Shown here in pieces: positions 1 to 6,209 of a stretch of 7,823 nt of DNA. A program made the position numbers and the translations under genes. The DNA is from Pseudomonadales bacterium. GTDB lineage: Bacteria > Pseudomonadota > Gammaproteobacteria > Pseudomonadales > DT-91. A model generated the notes under the pieces. That model did not search any database, had not been told where the DNA came from, and worked only from the letters and a program-made list of their open reading frames with translations. Numbering within the stretch: position 1 is the stretch's first letter; every line of letters starts with the position of its first letter. Where the stretch lies: the NCBI GenBank assembly GCA_013215025.1, contig JABSRR010000161.1, positions 1 through 7,823 of the forward strand. Direction: 5' to 3'.

Positions 1-2890
1 AGTTGCCATCAGGATTTTTGAATGATCGCATATAGCCATCAATACCCTGAAATTTCCCGCTGCCGCCGACAATCGGAATGATGGACTCGCCCTGATCAAA
101 CTCACGCCCAGCCACTTGAATCGTGCCCTCCGCAAGCGTCAGCGTCCATTGGCACTGCAAGCTATGTTGCAGCTTGGTGCGAACGCAGTAACCACTATTA
201 TTGCCAATGTCGCGTCCATCTTTATTCAGCAATGCTTGGTCAAAAACGTAGTGCTCACCCAGTGAGTCACCCGGCTTACCTAAGTCAATATGTTCCGCCG
301 GAGAGCGCTTTGCATCAGCAATAGTAAGCCATCGTGCATAGTGATTGTCGGCTTGGGCCAGTGATGCTGAGGCGATTAAACTGCCAAGCAATATTGCCTG
401 TGGTAATGACGAAGGTGTTAAACGAATATGCTTAAGCGCAGGGTATGAAGAGCCTAGAGTGGCCTTAAAGCGAACTAGCCCAAGCATTAGCATTAACAGC
501 AAACCGCTGTATGTCATGCTGCCTGCTGTATCACAATAAGGCTCAGGGCTACATTGCCTGTTTTCAGAAAGCAGATTGGGTTTTTGCTCGAGGCTGATTT
601 CTACAGCAGATTCACTTGATGGTGCTGGTTGTGGCTCCGGCTCAGGTGTTGTTTCTGGTTCGGGCTCTGGTGTCTGGTTTAATTGAATGAAAAACTCAGG
701 CAGGGCTTGCTGAAGGTTTAGCAAGTAAATCTGCTCTTCACCCAGCGCCGTAGTATCCGTGATAGGTGCATTTGATTTAAATAATAGCCACTCACCATCA
801 GGCGATATTTCGGGATTCAAGGCCTCAAAACTGCCGTCACCAAAGTCTGATGAATGGGTAATGCGAGTGACGTTGGCACCATCGTAGCCAAGCAAAAATA
901 AGTCGTCTAAGGCATTATCTTTATCAATGCCTAGTAAGTCAGAATTCGCTTCAACAACGATAATTCTGCCGTCGCCTGACAATGAAATATCATCGTAATC
1001 GTTATTTTGTTGATCGTAAGTAATTTGCTTAAAATTGCTGCCGTCACGATTGATGGTATAGATATGATCGATTTCATCGTCGGCATCCGCCACCCAAACA
1101 ATTTTTTCGCCGTCTGCAGAAATATCGAGATACTCAGTATCTAGCTCATCCGCTGAGAGTCGAATCAATTCTGACGAGGCAGTATCTAAGCGATAAAGAA
1201 AATAGTTGTTATTATTTGCAAGTTCCGGCTCATTGAGCAAATTAGCGTTATGTGAAAAAACAACGGTCGAGCCATCATCTGATATGGCAATTTGATTCTC
1301 AGTATCGCTACTTTCAACACCTTGCGCTTGGGTAATTTGTTCGAGTTGCTTACCGTCTAAGTCAGATAAAAATAACTGCACGCGTTTATCGGGATTCTCG
1401 CCGGTCCAATCATCATTACTCAAAAACGCTAATACATAAGCATTGCGTGCAGCGGCAAACTGCATAAAGCTGTTTTCATCACTGTATTGATCTTGCTCTT
1501 GCACAAGCTCGACTAGTTTTTGCGGCTCTTGACCATGAATATCCATTCGGTAAATAGCGTTAAGCCCTGCATAGCTTGGCTCTGACGTATCAGAGTACAA
1601 ACCTGCACTTTTGCTGATAAAAAATATATTGTTAATGAGCTCGGAGTAGCCGAAGTTGGCATCGGCATAGTTAAAATATGATGCCAATGGCATATTATTT
1701 TGCGTGTTAGCCTCAGCAATAGTAAAAAAAGAAGGTGGTGCATATTTTTCGTCAAAGCTGACATTCACAATCGCTGTTTGATTATTGCTGCCCAGTATTC
1801 CCTCAATTAAGCGTTTATCTTGGTTGGCTTCAAAATGCGTGAGGCGCTCTATAAATGTTGTGTCTGTCTGAAGATTAACCGCTGTTTGGTAGCCTGCACC
1901 GCTAATCTGCAGCAAAAATTGGTCGCTCAGGGATTGCAGCTGCTCGGCATCGTTAATCTCAACCCATACATCCACCGTGGCAATATCACCATCATCCATG
2001 CTCAGCTGATTCTCTGAGAGCTCTACTGACCAGATACTCTCAGTAGTCGTTAGATTAAATACTGCAGTCGCGCCAGTTGCATTAATAAAACTTACCGTAT
2101 GCTTTACTCGCTCGCCAGGTCGACCTGTTTGCTTTGATCCATTGGCTTTATCACTTCCAATATACTGTTCGGCTTTGGAGAACAAAACAGCGAGCTGATC
2201 TTCAAGCGCTGATTCGCGACTGGCATAGCTAAGTCCTTCACTTTGGTTGTTTTGAATGCCTATCGTTGCTTCGCTGCCAAGGCGACCAATGGAGTTGTTA
2301 TCGCTGTGTTTATACTGAAACAGTACGCTGTTGTCAGATTCATTGAGTATAACTTGAAATTCAAATCGCTGCGCAGGGCTCAGAGGGTCATGCGCATGCG
2401 CACTTTGGTATTGCACGATATACTGTTGATTTCCGGGATCACCTTGTAATTGAGCATAAATATCGTAATTAGAAAGATCTAAATCGTCATAAAATGGTGC
2501 TAAAAAGGGTGCCGGTATGTAGTTTTGCTGATCAGGGCTAATGGGAATGGCGGTTTTAGCATTATTGACTAGATCATAGTCAGCTAACAAAAACATATTA
2601 TCCCAAAATCCAACGATACCGTAGACGCTGACAACAACCTCGTCATAAATTTCACCATAAAAATCAAAAGGAAATATTGGCTCAATAGTGACTAGCTCTT
2701 TGTTTAATAATAGTGCATCACCCGTTGTGCTGATATCTTGATAGGCATAGCTGGGCTTATCAGCAGCGTCGGCATTGGAATCAATAATTCGGTAGCCAGA
2801 TAAATCGTATCCTGTTTCGAGAGCAAGGCTAGGCTGACTGAAAATGCATGCTGTAAAAATGCTTAAAGCAGCTTTTGATAGGGTATTCAT
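1..2890 (-). CDS. Secreted multidomain protein: nidogen-like, NEW3-like, TolB-like PD40 propeller, then AOC-like barrel (C-terminus outside window)
   Basis: I read this frame codon by codon on the minus strand. It starts at ATG 2890-2888 and has no stop down to position 2, giving at least 963 codons. Residues 1-23 are a signal peptide ending SLA. Residues about 70-225 look nidogen-like (APFYDDLD at 131, ATIGIQN at 208). Residues about 262-343 resemble a NEW3/Ig domain. Residues about 400-735 hold PD40/TolB-like repeats, with ISDDG at 536, ISADG at 590, LSGDG at 637 and ISPDGEW at 695. A Pro-Glu linker covers about 739-765. Residues 792-809 form a membrane segment ending VRFK, followed by a second hydrophobic segment (829-847) ending ASLAQA. 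From 848 the sequence matches the allene oxide cyclase-like/dirigent-like barrel (NSGYCVRT, CQWTLTL, IVGGSGKFQGIDG). Propellers of this kind usually bind ligands or partners, so no reaction can be assigned. AAGGA lies 7 nt before the ATG. The two halves could be separate genes in relatives. Confidence 0.85.
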   Translation of the reverse strand, partial: MNTLSKAALSIFTACIFSQPSLALETGYDLSGYRIIDSNADAADKPSYAYQDISTTGDALLLNKELVTIEPIFPFDFYGEIYDEVVVSVYGIVGFWDNMFLLADYDLVNNAKTAIPISPDQQNYIPAPFLAPFYDDLDLSNYDIYAQLQGDPGNQQYIVQYQSAHAHDPLSPAQRFEFQVILNESDNSVLFQYKHSDNNSIGRLGSEATIGIQNNQSEGLSYASRESALEDQLAVLFSKAEQYIGSDKANGSKQTGRPGERVKHTVSFINATGATAVFNLTTTESIWSVELSENQLSMDDGDIATVDVWVEINDAEQLQSLSDQFLLQISGAGYQTAVNLQTDTTFIERLTHFEANQDKRLIEGILGSNNQTAIVNVSFDEKYAPPSFFTIAEANTQNNMPLASYFNYADANFGYSELINNIFFISKSAGLYSDTSEPSYAGLNAIYRMDIHGQEPQKLVELVQEQDQYSDENSFMQFAAARNAYVLAFLSNDDWTGENPDKRVQLFLSDLDGKQLEQITQAQGVESSDTENQIAISDDGSTVVFSHNANLLNEPELANNNNYFLYRLDTASSELIRLSADELDTEYLDISADGEKIVWVADADDEIDHIYTINRDGSNFKQITYDQQNNDYDDISLSGDGRIIVVEANSDLLGIDKDNALDDLFLLGYDGANVTRITHSSDFGDGSFEALNPEISPDGEWLLFKSNAPITDTTALGEEQIYLLNLQQALPEFFIQLNQTPEPEPETTPEPEPQPAPSSESAVEISLEQKPNLLSENRQCSPEPYCDTAGSMTYSGLLLMLMLGLVRFKATLGSSYPALKHIRLTPSSLPQAILLGSLIASASLAQADNHYARWLTIADAKRSPAEHIDLGKPGDSLGEHYVFDQALLNKDGRDIGNNSGYCVRTKLQHSLQCQWTLTLAEGTIQVAGREFDQGESIIPIVGGSGKFQGIDGYMRSFKNPDGN
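347..526 (-). other. Junction in the fused protein: sorting-tail-like membrane segment followed by a second signal-peptide-like segment
   Basis: Minus-strand codons here encode AGSMTYSGLLLMLMLGLVRF, which resembles the GlyGly-CTERM tail of the protease at 6210-7574 (GSVSVWMILLMAMLTLFRRR). Such tails normally end the protein just after the basic residues. Here the frame continues for about 20 polar or basic residues into LPQAILLGSLIASASLAQA, a typical signal-peptidase-I-type segment, and then the AOC-like domain. If translated as read, the two hydrophobic segments would make a membrane hairpin with both large domains on the periplasmic side. One extra base near position 470 would instead bring the minus-strand TAA of CTTTAAGG into frame right after VR, so a lost stop or a sequencing error is the main alternative. 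Confidence 0.6.
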
Positions 2891-2897
2891 GTCGGAG

Positions 2898-2902
2898 TCC
2901 TT
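2898..2902 (-). promoter_or_regulatory. Ribosome binding site of the propeller/AOC gene
   Basis: The minus strand reads AAGGA followed by 7 nt and ATG. This good Shine-Dalgarno match supports the start at 2890. Confidence 0.7.
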
Positions 2903-2925
2903 TTTGATATTTTTCATGTGTAAAA

Positions 2926-2931
2926 ATTATA
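2926..2931 (-). promoter_or_regulatory. Candidate -10 box for the propeller/AOC gene
   Basis: A perfect TATAAT on the minus strand lies about 36 nt upstream of the start codon, which would give a leader of roughly 30 nt. No good -35 hexamer is seen 16-18 nt further upstream, and the region is AT-rich, so a chance match is possible. Confidence 0.35.
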
Positions 2932-3218
2932 AATATGCAAAAAGAAAGATCTATTTTTCGCGGCCCACTCGATACTGCTATAAGCCCATTGAATAATTCT
3001 ATTACCTGAAACGCCTAAATTTGAATAAGTGATGCAAAGATTTACGCGTTTTTAGCGCTTAGAATAATGACGGCCGTGTTGGGAAGAAACGTCGCATTTT
3101 AAATTTCGCGAGGTTTGAATTTGCCAATATTAAAGCTGCAAAAAAGCTATTAGCATTTAGTGGGCTTTTCCCGTTTGTGAGCGGGCTTGGTTTTCTCGAT
3201 TGAATAATTATCTGTATT

Positions 3219-3224
3219 TATACT
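3219..3224 (+). promoter_or_regulatory. Candidate -10 box for the OmpA-like gene
   Basis: TATACT lies about 41 nt before the start codon. The nearest -35-like hexamer (TTGAAT, 3200-3205) is only 13 nt away, too close for a standard sigma-70 promoter, so this is a weak call. Confidence 0.3.
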
Positions 3225-3254
3225 GTTAGAACTTTTTAAAACAAAAAATCGTTT

Positions 3255-3260
3255 AAGGGA
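3255..3260 (+). promoter_or_regulatory. Ribosome binding site of the OmpA-like gene
   Basis: AAGGGA ends 5 nt before ATG 3266, a good Shine-Dalgarno match that fixes the start. Confidence 0.7.
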
Positions 3261-3265
3261 TCAGT

Positions 3266-4216
3266 ATGAAACGTTTATATAATATCTCAGTTTTATGTGC
3301 TGCTTTACTAACAAGTCAATATAATTTAGCTGCCAATGATGAATTCGGCAGTATAGATTCGGGGTTTTATCTTGCGCCGTCAGTTGCTTATGCTGTTTTT
3401 GATGATGATTATAACATCGATGATGCTGGTAATGCGGGTGTAGCAATGGGTTATCGTTTTAACCGAGCATGGGCATTAGAGCTTCAAGCGAATCAAGCTG
3501 ATACACATATTACTGAGAAGCCATTTAATGATATGAAGGTAAGTGTGCAAAACTTTTCGCTAGATGCAGTCTATCAGTTTGAAAATTTTTCGGATCGGTT
3601 TAACCTCTATATGCCATTTGGTGTCGGTAAACAACGGTTTAAAGTGGATGACTATGATGGCTATACCGAAACAACGTTGAATACCGGCATTGGTTTACGA
3701 TACCAACACGCTGAACGCATATTTCTTCGAACCGAGTTACGTGGTATTTACGGTGATGAAGATGATTCAGTGAATACATTGATATCACTTGCCCTGGTGT
3801 ATCAATTTGGTCAAGCACACAAGAGCGTGCAAGATAGTTCAGATGATATGGCAAGCGCAGCGTTGGATCATGAGCAAGCGTTTCCACAACAAGTGTTGTT
3901 TGCATCAGCAGAATCATCAGTTAATAGCAGTGATAAACAGCAGCTACATGATCTTGGGCAAGCGATGCAGCGCCATGATTCATGGCAACTGCGATTACAT
4001 GGTCATACCGATGATATTGGCTCGGTCAAAGATAATCAACGCCTAGGTCTGGCCCGAGCAATGAGCGTAAAAGATAGCGTAGTGGCTGAAAGCGATATTG
4101 CTGAATCGCGGATTATTTTGCAATCCTTTGGTGAATTAAAGCCGCAGCAAAGTAACGACAGTGAGTATGGGCGTCAAGTCAATCGTCGCGTAGAAATTGA
4201 GCTGCTGACCGATTAA
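3266..4216 (+). CDS. OmpA-like outer-membrane protein: N-terminal beta-barrel plus C-terminal peptidoglycan-binding domain
   Basis: The 316-residue product begins with a signal peptide (MKRLYNISVLCAALLTSQ, cleavage probably near residues 22-24). Residues about 30-181 look like a small OmpA-type beta-barrel: alternating strands such as GFYLAPSVAYAVF, GVAMGYRF and LNTGIGLRYQ, closing with the aromatic-ended strand ALVYQF at 176-181. A Ser/Asp/Ala linker leads to an OmpA/MotB domain from about 205. Its signature is GHTDDIGSVKDNQRLGLARA, with the diaminopimelate-binding pair expected at D249 and R264, and NRRVEI at 306-311. Family members span the outer membrane and grip the cell wall, stabilising the envelope. 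The length is usual for the family. It is transcribed alone and divergently from the propeller gene. Which OmpA paralogue this is cannot be told from sequence alone. Confidence 0.9.
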   Translation: MKRLYNISVLCAALLTSQYNLAANDEFGSIDSGFYLAPSVAYAVFDDDYNIDDAGNAGVAMGYRFNRAWALELQANQADTHITEKPFNDMKVSVQNFSLDAVYQFENFSDRFNLYMPFGVGKQRFKVDDYDGYTETTLNTGIGLRYQHAERIFLRTELRGIYGDEDDSVNTLISLALVYQFGQAHKSVQDSSDDMASAALDHEQAFPQQVLFASAESSVNSSDKQQLHDLGQAMQRHDSWQLRLHGHTDDIGSVKDNQRLGLARAMSVKDSVVAESDIAESRIILQSFGELKPQQSNDSEYGRQVNRRVEIELLTD

Positions 4217-4342
4217 CTCTGTCTATGGATGCCAGTGATGGTGTTTTCGCTGTTTGTGTTTTAGCTCGCATATTTGTATGGTTTGCATTGAGTATGTTCC
4301 TTTGCATAACACCTATACGATTTGATCACGGTTGGAAGCCAA
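4217..4342. other. Intergenic region between the OmpA-like and GDPD-like genes
   Basis: I see no clear terminator hairpin after the OmpA-like stop. A 60-codon frame (4225-4407) with a hydrophobic middle section overlaps the start of the next gene but has no ribosome binding site, so I do not call it a gene. A weak sigma-70-like pair with 17-nt spacing (TTTGCA 4282-4287, CATAAC 4305-4310) could drive the GDPD-like gene. Confidence 0.35.
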
Positions 4343-5479
4343 ATGCTGAATCTACAAGCTTTGCTGTATCCATTGATAAGCCCGTCAAGGCTGCGCTTAC
4401 GGCATAAAAATGATGGGGCGGATGAAATTTCAGCGCAACTCAAACCCGTGCAGGCTTTTCATCGGCAACTACAGGGAAATGATGATACCTTAGCGCTTAT
4501 TGGTCATGGCGCTGGCAGTTTTCGATATTACCCTATGCGCATTGTCAGTCAGGTTAAGCCTGAGCAAGCCCCAGACGGCGTCGCTGCTACTGCCACAATA
4601 GCCGGTAATGGCGCCTTATTTGCCGCCGCCGAGGCTAAGCCTGTGGCGCAGTTGATGGAGCAGGCCTTTAAGCAATATGGTTTAGATGCGATTGAGCTTG
4701 ATGTACAAATCTTACTAGATGATGATCGTGGGCGAAGTGATTTGGCCGGTGTTGCTAATACCGCCTGTATTTTGCATGACCCGATCCTCCCCGACAAACT
4801 TGCCTATCCATCGCCAGCTTATGACTATTTGCGTGAAAATACATTATCCAAGCTGTTAGAGACCTTTGTGGCGCAAGGCTATCATCAAGATAAGCTGCTC
4901 TATTTAGATTTAAAAGCTGATGCCTGCTGTCAGGTTTCGCCGTCGCGAGCGCCCGATTCATGTAAAGTGTATCCTGATCTTTTGGCTGAGGTGATAAAGC
5001 CGTATCTGTCTGATGCGTTTGCAAGCAATCATGGTAAACCTTGGTTACGTGTCGTGTCTTTCTCGCCGCATAGCTTGTTTGCTTTACGTGATGTATTAGA
5101 TAGTGAGCAACAGCGCCATCTAAACTTTGGCTTAATTGCCGGTTATGAGAACAACTTGCCTTGGCCGCTGTCTATTATTAAGCGAAAAGCGGCAAATGCT
5201 AAAGGACCTGTGCCGCTGTTAGATGATGAAATACTGGAATTTGCAGCCAGCTGTGAGTGGCTTAATCAACTCTGGTTTTCATGCAAAGGTTTGTCCAAGC
5301 CGGTAGCGATTTTCCAACAGCTTAATCAACGTCGTTTAGCCGCTAAGCTATCGCCTTTAAGCTATAGCGTTTCGCACTATGATGTGTCTGAACGCCACTA
5401 TCGTCGAAAACTTTCTCAGCTTGCAGCTAAGCAGCCGCTGGATATTGCTTCGTTTATGATAGACATTGATCAAGCCTAA
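4343..5479 (+). CDS. Glycerophosphodiester phosphodiesterase-like (GDPD/PLC-like) TIM-barrel protein
   Basis: The 378-residue product (from ATG 4343) carries the spaced signature of the GDPD/PI-PLC-like superfamily: IGHGAGS (H55), then GLDAIELDVQ (E118, D120), ILHDP (H145), a core strand LLYLDLK (K191), and a final strand ending FMIDID. In known enzymes these His, Glu and Asp residues perform metal-assisted cleavage of a glycerophosphodiester. The usual HRG is replaced by HGAG, so substrate and activity are uncertain. I preferred ATG 4343, with GGAAG 4 nt upstream, to TTG 4322, which has no Shine-Dalgarno sequence. There is no convincing signal peptide, although six Cys residues, several clustered at 195-207, would suit an exported protein. 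The gene follows the OmpA-like gene after 126 bp and converges on the exonuclease gene. A weak promoter (TTTGCA at 4282, CATAAC at 4305) is possible. Confidence 0.65.
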   Translation: MLNLQALLYPLISPSRLRLRHKNDGADEISAQLKPVQAFHRQLQGNDDTLALIGHGAGSFRYYPMRIVSQVKPEQAPDGVAATATIAGNGALFAAAEAKPVAQLMEQAFKQYGLDAIELDVQILLDDDRGRSDLAGVANTACILHDPILPDKLAYPSPAYDYLRENTLSKLLETFVAQGYHQDKLLYLDLKADACCQVSPSRAPDSCKVYPDLLAEVIKPYLSDAFASNHGKPWLRVVSFSPHSLFALRDVLDSEQQRHLNFGLIAGYENNLPWPLSIIKRKAANAKGPVPLLDDEILEFAASCEWLNQLWFSCKGLSKPVAIFQQLNQRRLAAKLSPLSYSVSHYDVSERHYRRKLSQLAAKQPLDIASFMIDIDQA

Positions 5480-5544
5480 GCTGGCTTAAGCAGGTAAGCT
5501 GGCTTAAGCAGGATAGTTGGCTTAAGCTGGATAGTTGGCTAAGG
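5480..5544. repeat. 18-bp tandem repeat, three full units plus a partial, between convergent genes
   Basis: The units are GCTGGCTTAAGCAGGTAA (5480-5497), GCTGGCTTAAGCAGGATA (5498-5515), GTTGGCTTAAGCTGGATA (5516-5533) and the partial GTTGGCTAAGG (5534-5544). Each full unit has the 8-bp palindrome GCTTAAGC. The array begins directly after the stop of the GDPD-like gene and includes the last five codons and stop of the exonuclease gene. On the minus strand 18 bp keeps the frame, so every full unit carries an in-frame TAA: the tail ANYPA-stop is followed by another ANYPA-stop and then ASLPA-stop. This looks like duplication of a gene end together with its stop codon. Confidence 0.9.
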
Positions 5545-6007
5545 TTTGCTGCAATGCGGTATAAATCAGGCGTGCATCATCTAAGCCGCGATGTAGCTGA
5601 AAGCGATCCGTCAAGATTAATGCCTGGCGGATTTCTAAATAGTGATCTATTAATGCAGCTGAGGGCAGTAAATCACTGATCTCTTTGAGGCAAAACGTGA
5701 CCGAGATACAGCAGCCTGTGAATAGCTGACTGAGCCAAAAATTATCCCAGGGCAGGCAGTCACAATACACATCCTGGCCATCAAGATGCGCATTGAGTGC
5801 ATGACACACTGTAGCGGCTTGCTCGCCTTGCTGCTTTAATCGCTGAGATGTAATCCCATGTTTCGCCTCAGCCTCTTCGCTCCAAAACTGCCAGCCGGGC
5901 AGGGGCTCAATCAAGCTCGTGTATTCCGTCTCACCATTGGTGATGCCTACCTCAATCGGGTAACTTTTGCTGTCTAGCCCGGAGGCCTCAAAGTCAATAA
6001 TCCACAT
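5522..6007 (-). CDS. Small DEDDh-type 3'-5' exonuclease (DnaQ-like fold)
   Basis: The 161-residue product shows the three exonuclease motifs of the DEDDh family in order. Motif I is IIDFEASGLD (D5, E7), motif II is CLPWDNFWL (D88), and motif III is HRGLDDARLIY (H139, D144). These acidic residues bind two metal ions and the His activates water, removing nucleotides from 3' ends in the cytoplasm. The protein is just one catalytic domain, without the extra domains of exonuclease I or DNA polymerase III epsilon partners, so whether it acts on DNA or RNA is unknown. No Shine-Dalgarno sequence precedes ATG 6007, so translation may be weak or leaderless. The last five codons and the stop lie in the 18-bp repeat array. 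It converges on the GDPD-like gene and diverges from the protease gene. Confidence 0.82.
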   Translation of the reverse strand: MWIIDFEASGLDSKSYPIEVGITNGETEYTSLIEPLPGWQFWSEEAEAKHGITSQRLKQQGEQAATVCHALNAHLDGQDVYCDCLPWDNFWLSQLFTGCCISVTFCLKEISDLLPSAALIDHYLEIRQALILTDRFQLHRGLDDARLIYTALQQTLANYPA

Positions 6008-6209
6008 GATGATAGGTTTTTATGGTCTGCAGTGATCGTGGGAAATAATGGCGAGATACGCTCTCTGTTTTAGCGTAAATGCTTAGATGATGCAATACGC
6101 AAAATAAGCAAAGCGCCATGTTGAAAATCGCTGGGCTGGGCAAGTTTGGGTAATAAAGCATAGCGTGTGCTAAAATGCAGGACTATTTTATGCCTATTAC
6201 GAGTAATCT
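6008..6209. other. Divergent intergenic region between the exonuclease and protease genes
   Basis: The 202-bp spacer has no gene. It contains an inverted repeat, TACGCT (6057-6062) and AGCGTA (6072-6077), around a 9-nt spacer, placed between the two starts where an operator could sit. A weak minus-strand promoter-like pair (TTGCAT and TAAAAC, 17 nt apart) overlaps it; neither is strong. Confidence 0.4.
6168..6176 (+). promoter_or_regulatory. Candidate extended -10 promoter of the protease gene
   Basis: TGCTAAAAT matches the extended -10 pattern TGnTATAAT at five of the six hexamer bases, with the TG in the right place. It would start a leader of about 27 nt before ATG 6210. Extended -10 promoters can work without a good -35, and none is seen here. 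Confidence 0.45.

Larger units (their letters stand above)
2891..3265. other. Divergent intergenic region (375 bp)
   Basis: This AT-rich region separates the minus-strand propeller gene from the plus-strand OmpA-like gene and must carry both promoters. I find no open frame of interest and no RNA gene. It holds an 11-bp direct repeat, ATTGAATAATT, at 2988-2998 and 3199-3209. It also holds a small hairpin, CCCGTT-TGTG-AGCGGG with one G-T pair, just upstream of the OmpA-side promoter candidate. Confidence 0.6.

Noticed and set aside
345..539. 64-codon plus-strand frame
   Set aside because: It lies wholly opposite the continuous minus-strand coding frame and its peptide has no recognisable feature.
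1820..2449. Two plus-strand frames (1820-2017 and 2243-2449)
   Set aside because: They are antisense to the nidogen-like and NEW3-like regions, whose minus-strand frame reads as clear protein domains.
3156..3183. Terminator in the divergent region from the CCCGTT/AGCGGG hairpin
   Set aside because: No transcript is expected to end there because both flanking genes point away, and the stem is only six pairs with one G-T pair.
4322..4342. TTG start for the GDPD-like gene
   Set aside because: No Shine-Dalgarno sequence is seen, and ATG 4343 has GGAAG just upstream; the seven extra residues add nothing recognisable.
4225..4407. 60-codon plus-strand frame with a hydrophobic segment
   Set aside because: It has no ribosome binding site, overlaps the start of the GDPD-like gene by 65 nt and shows no family features. 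It is kept only as a possible shifted N-terminus.
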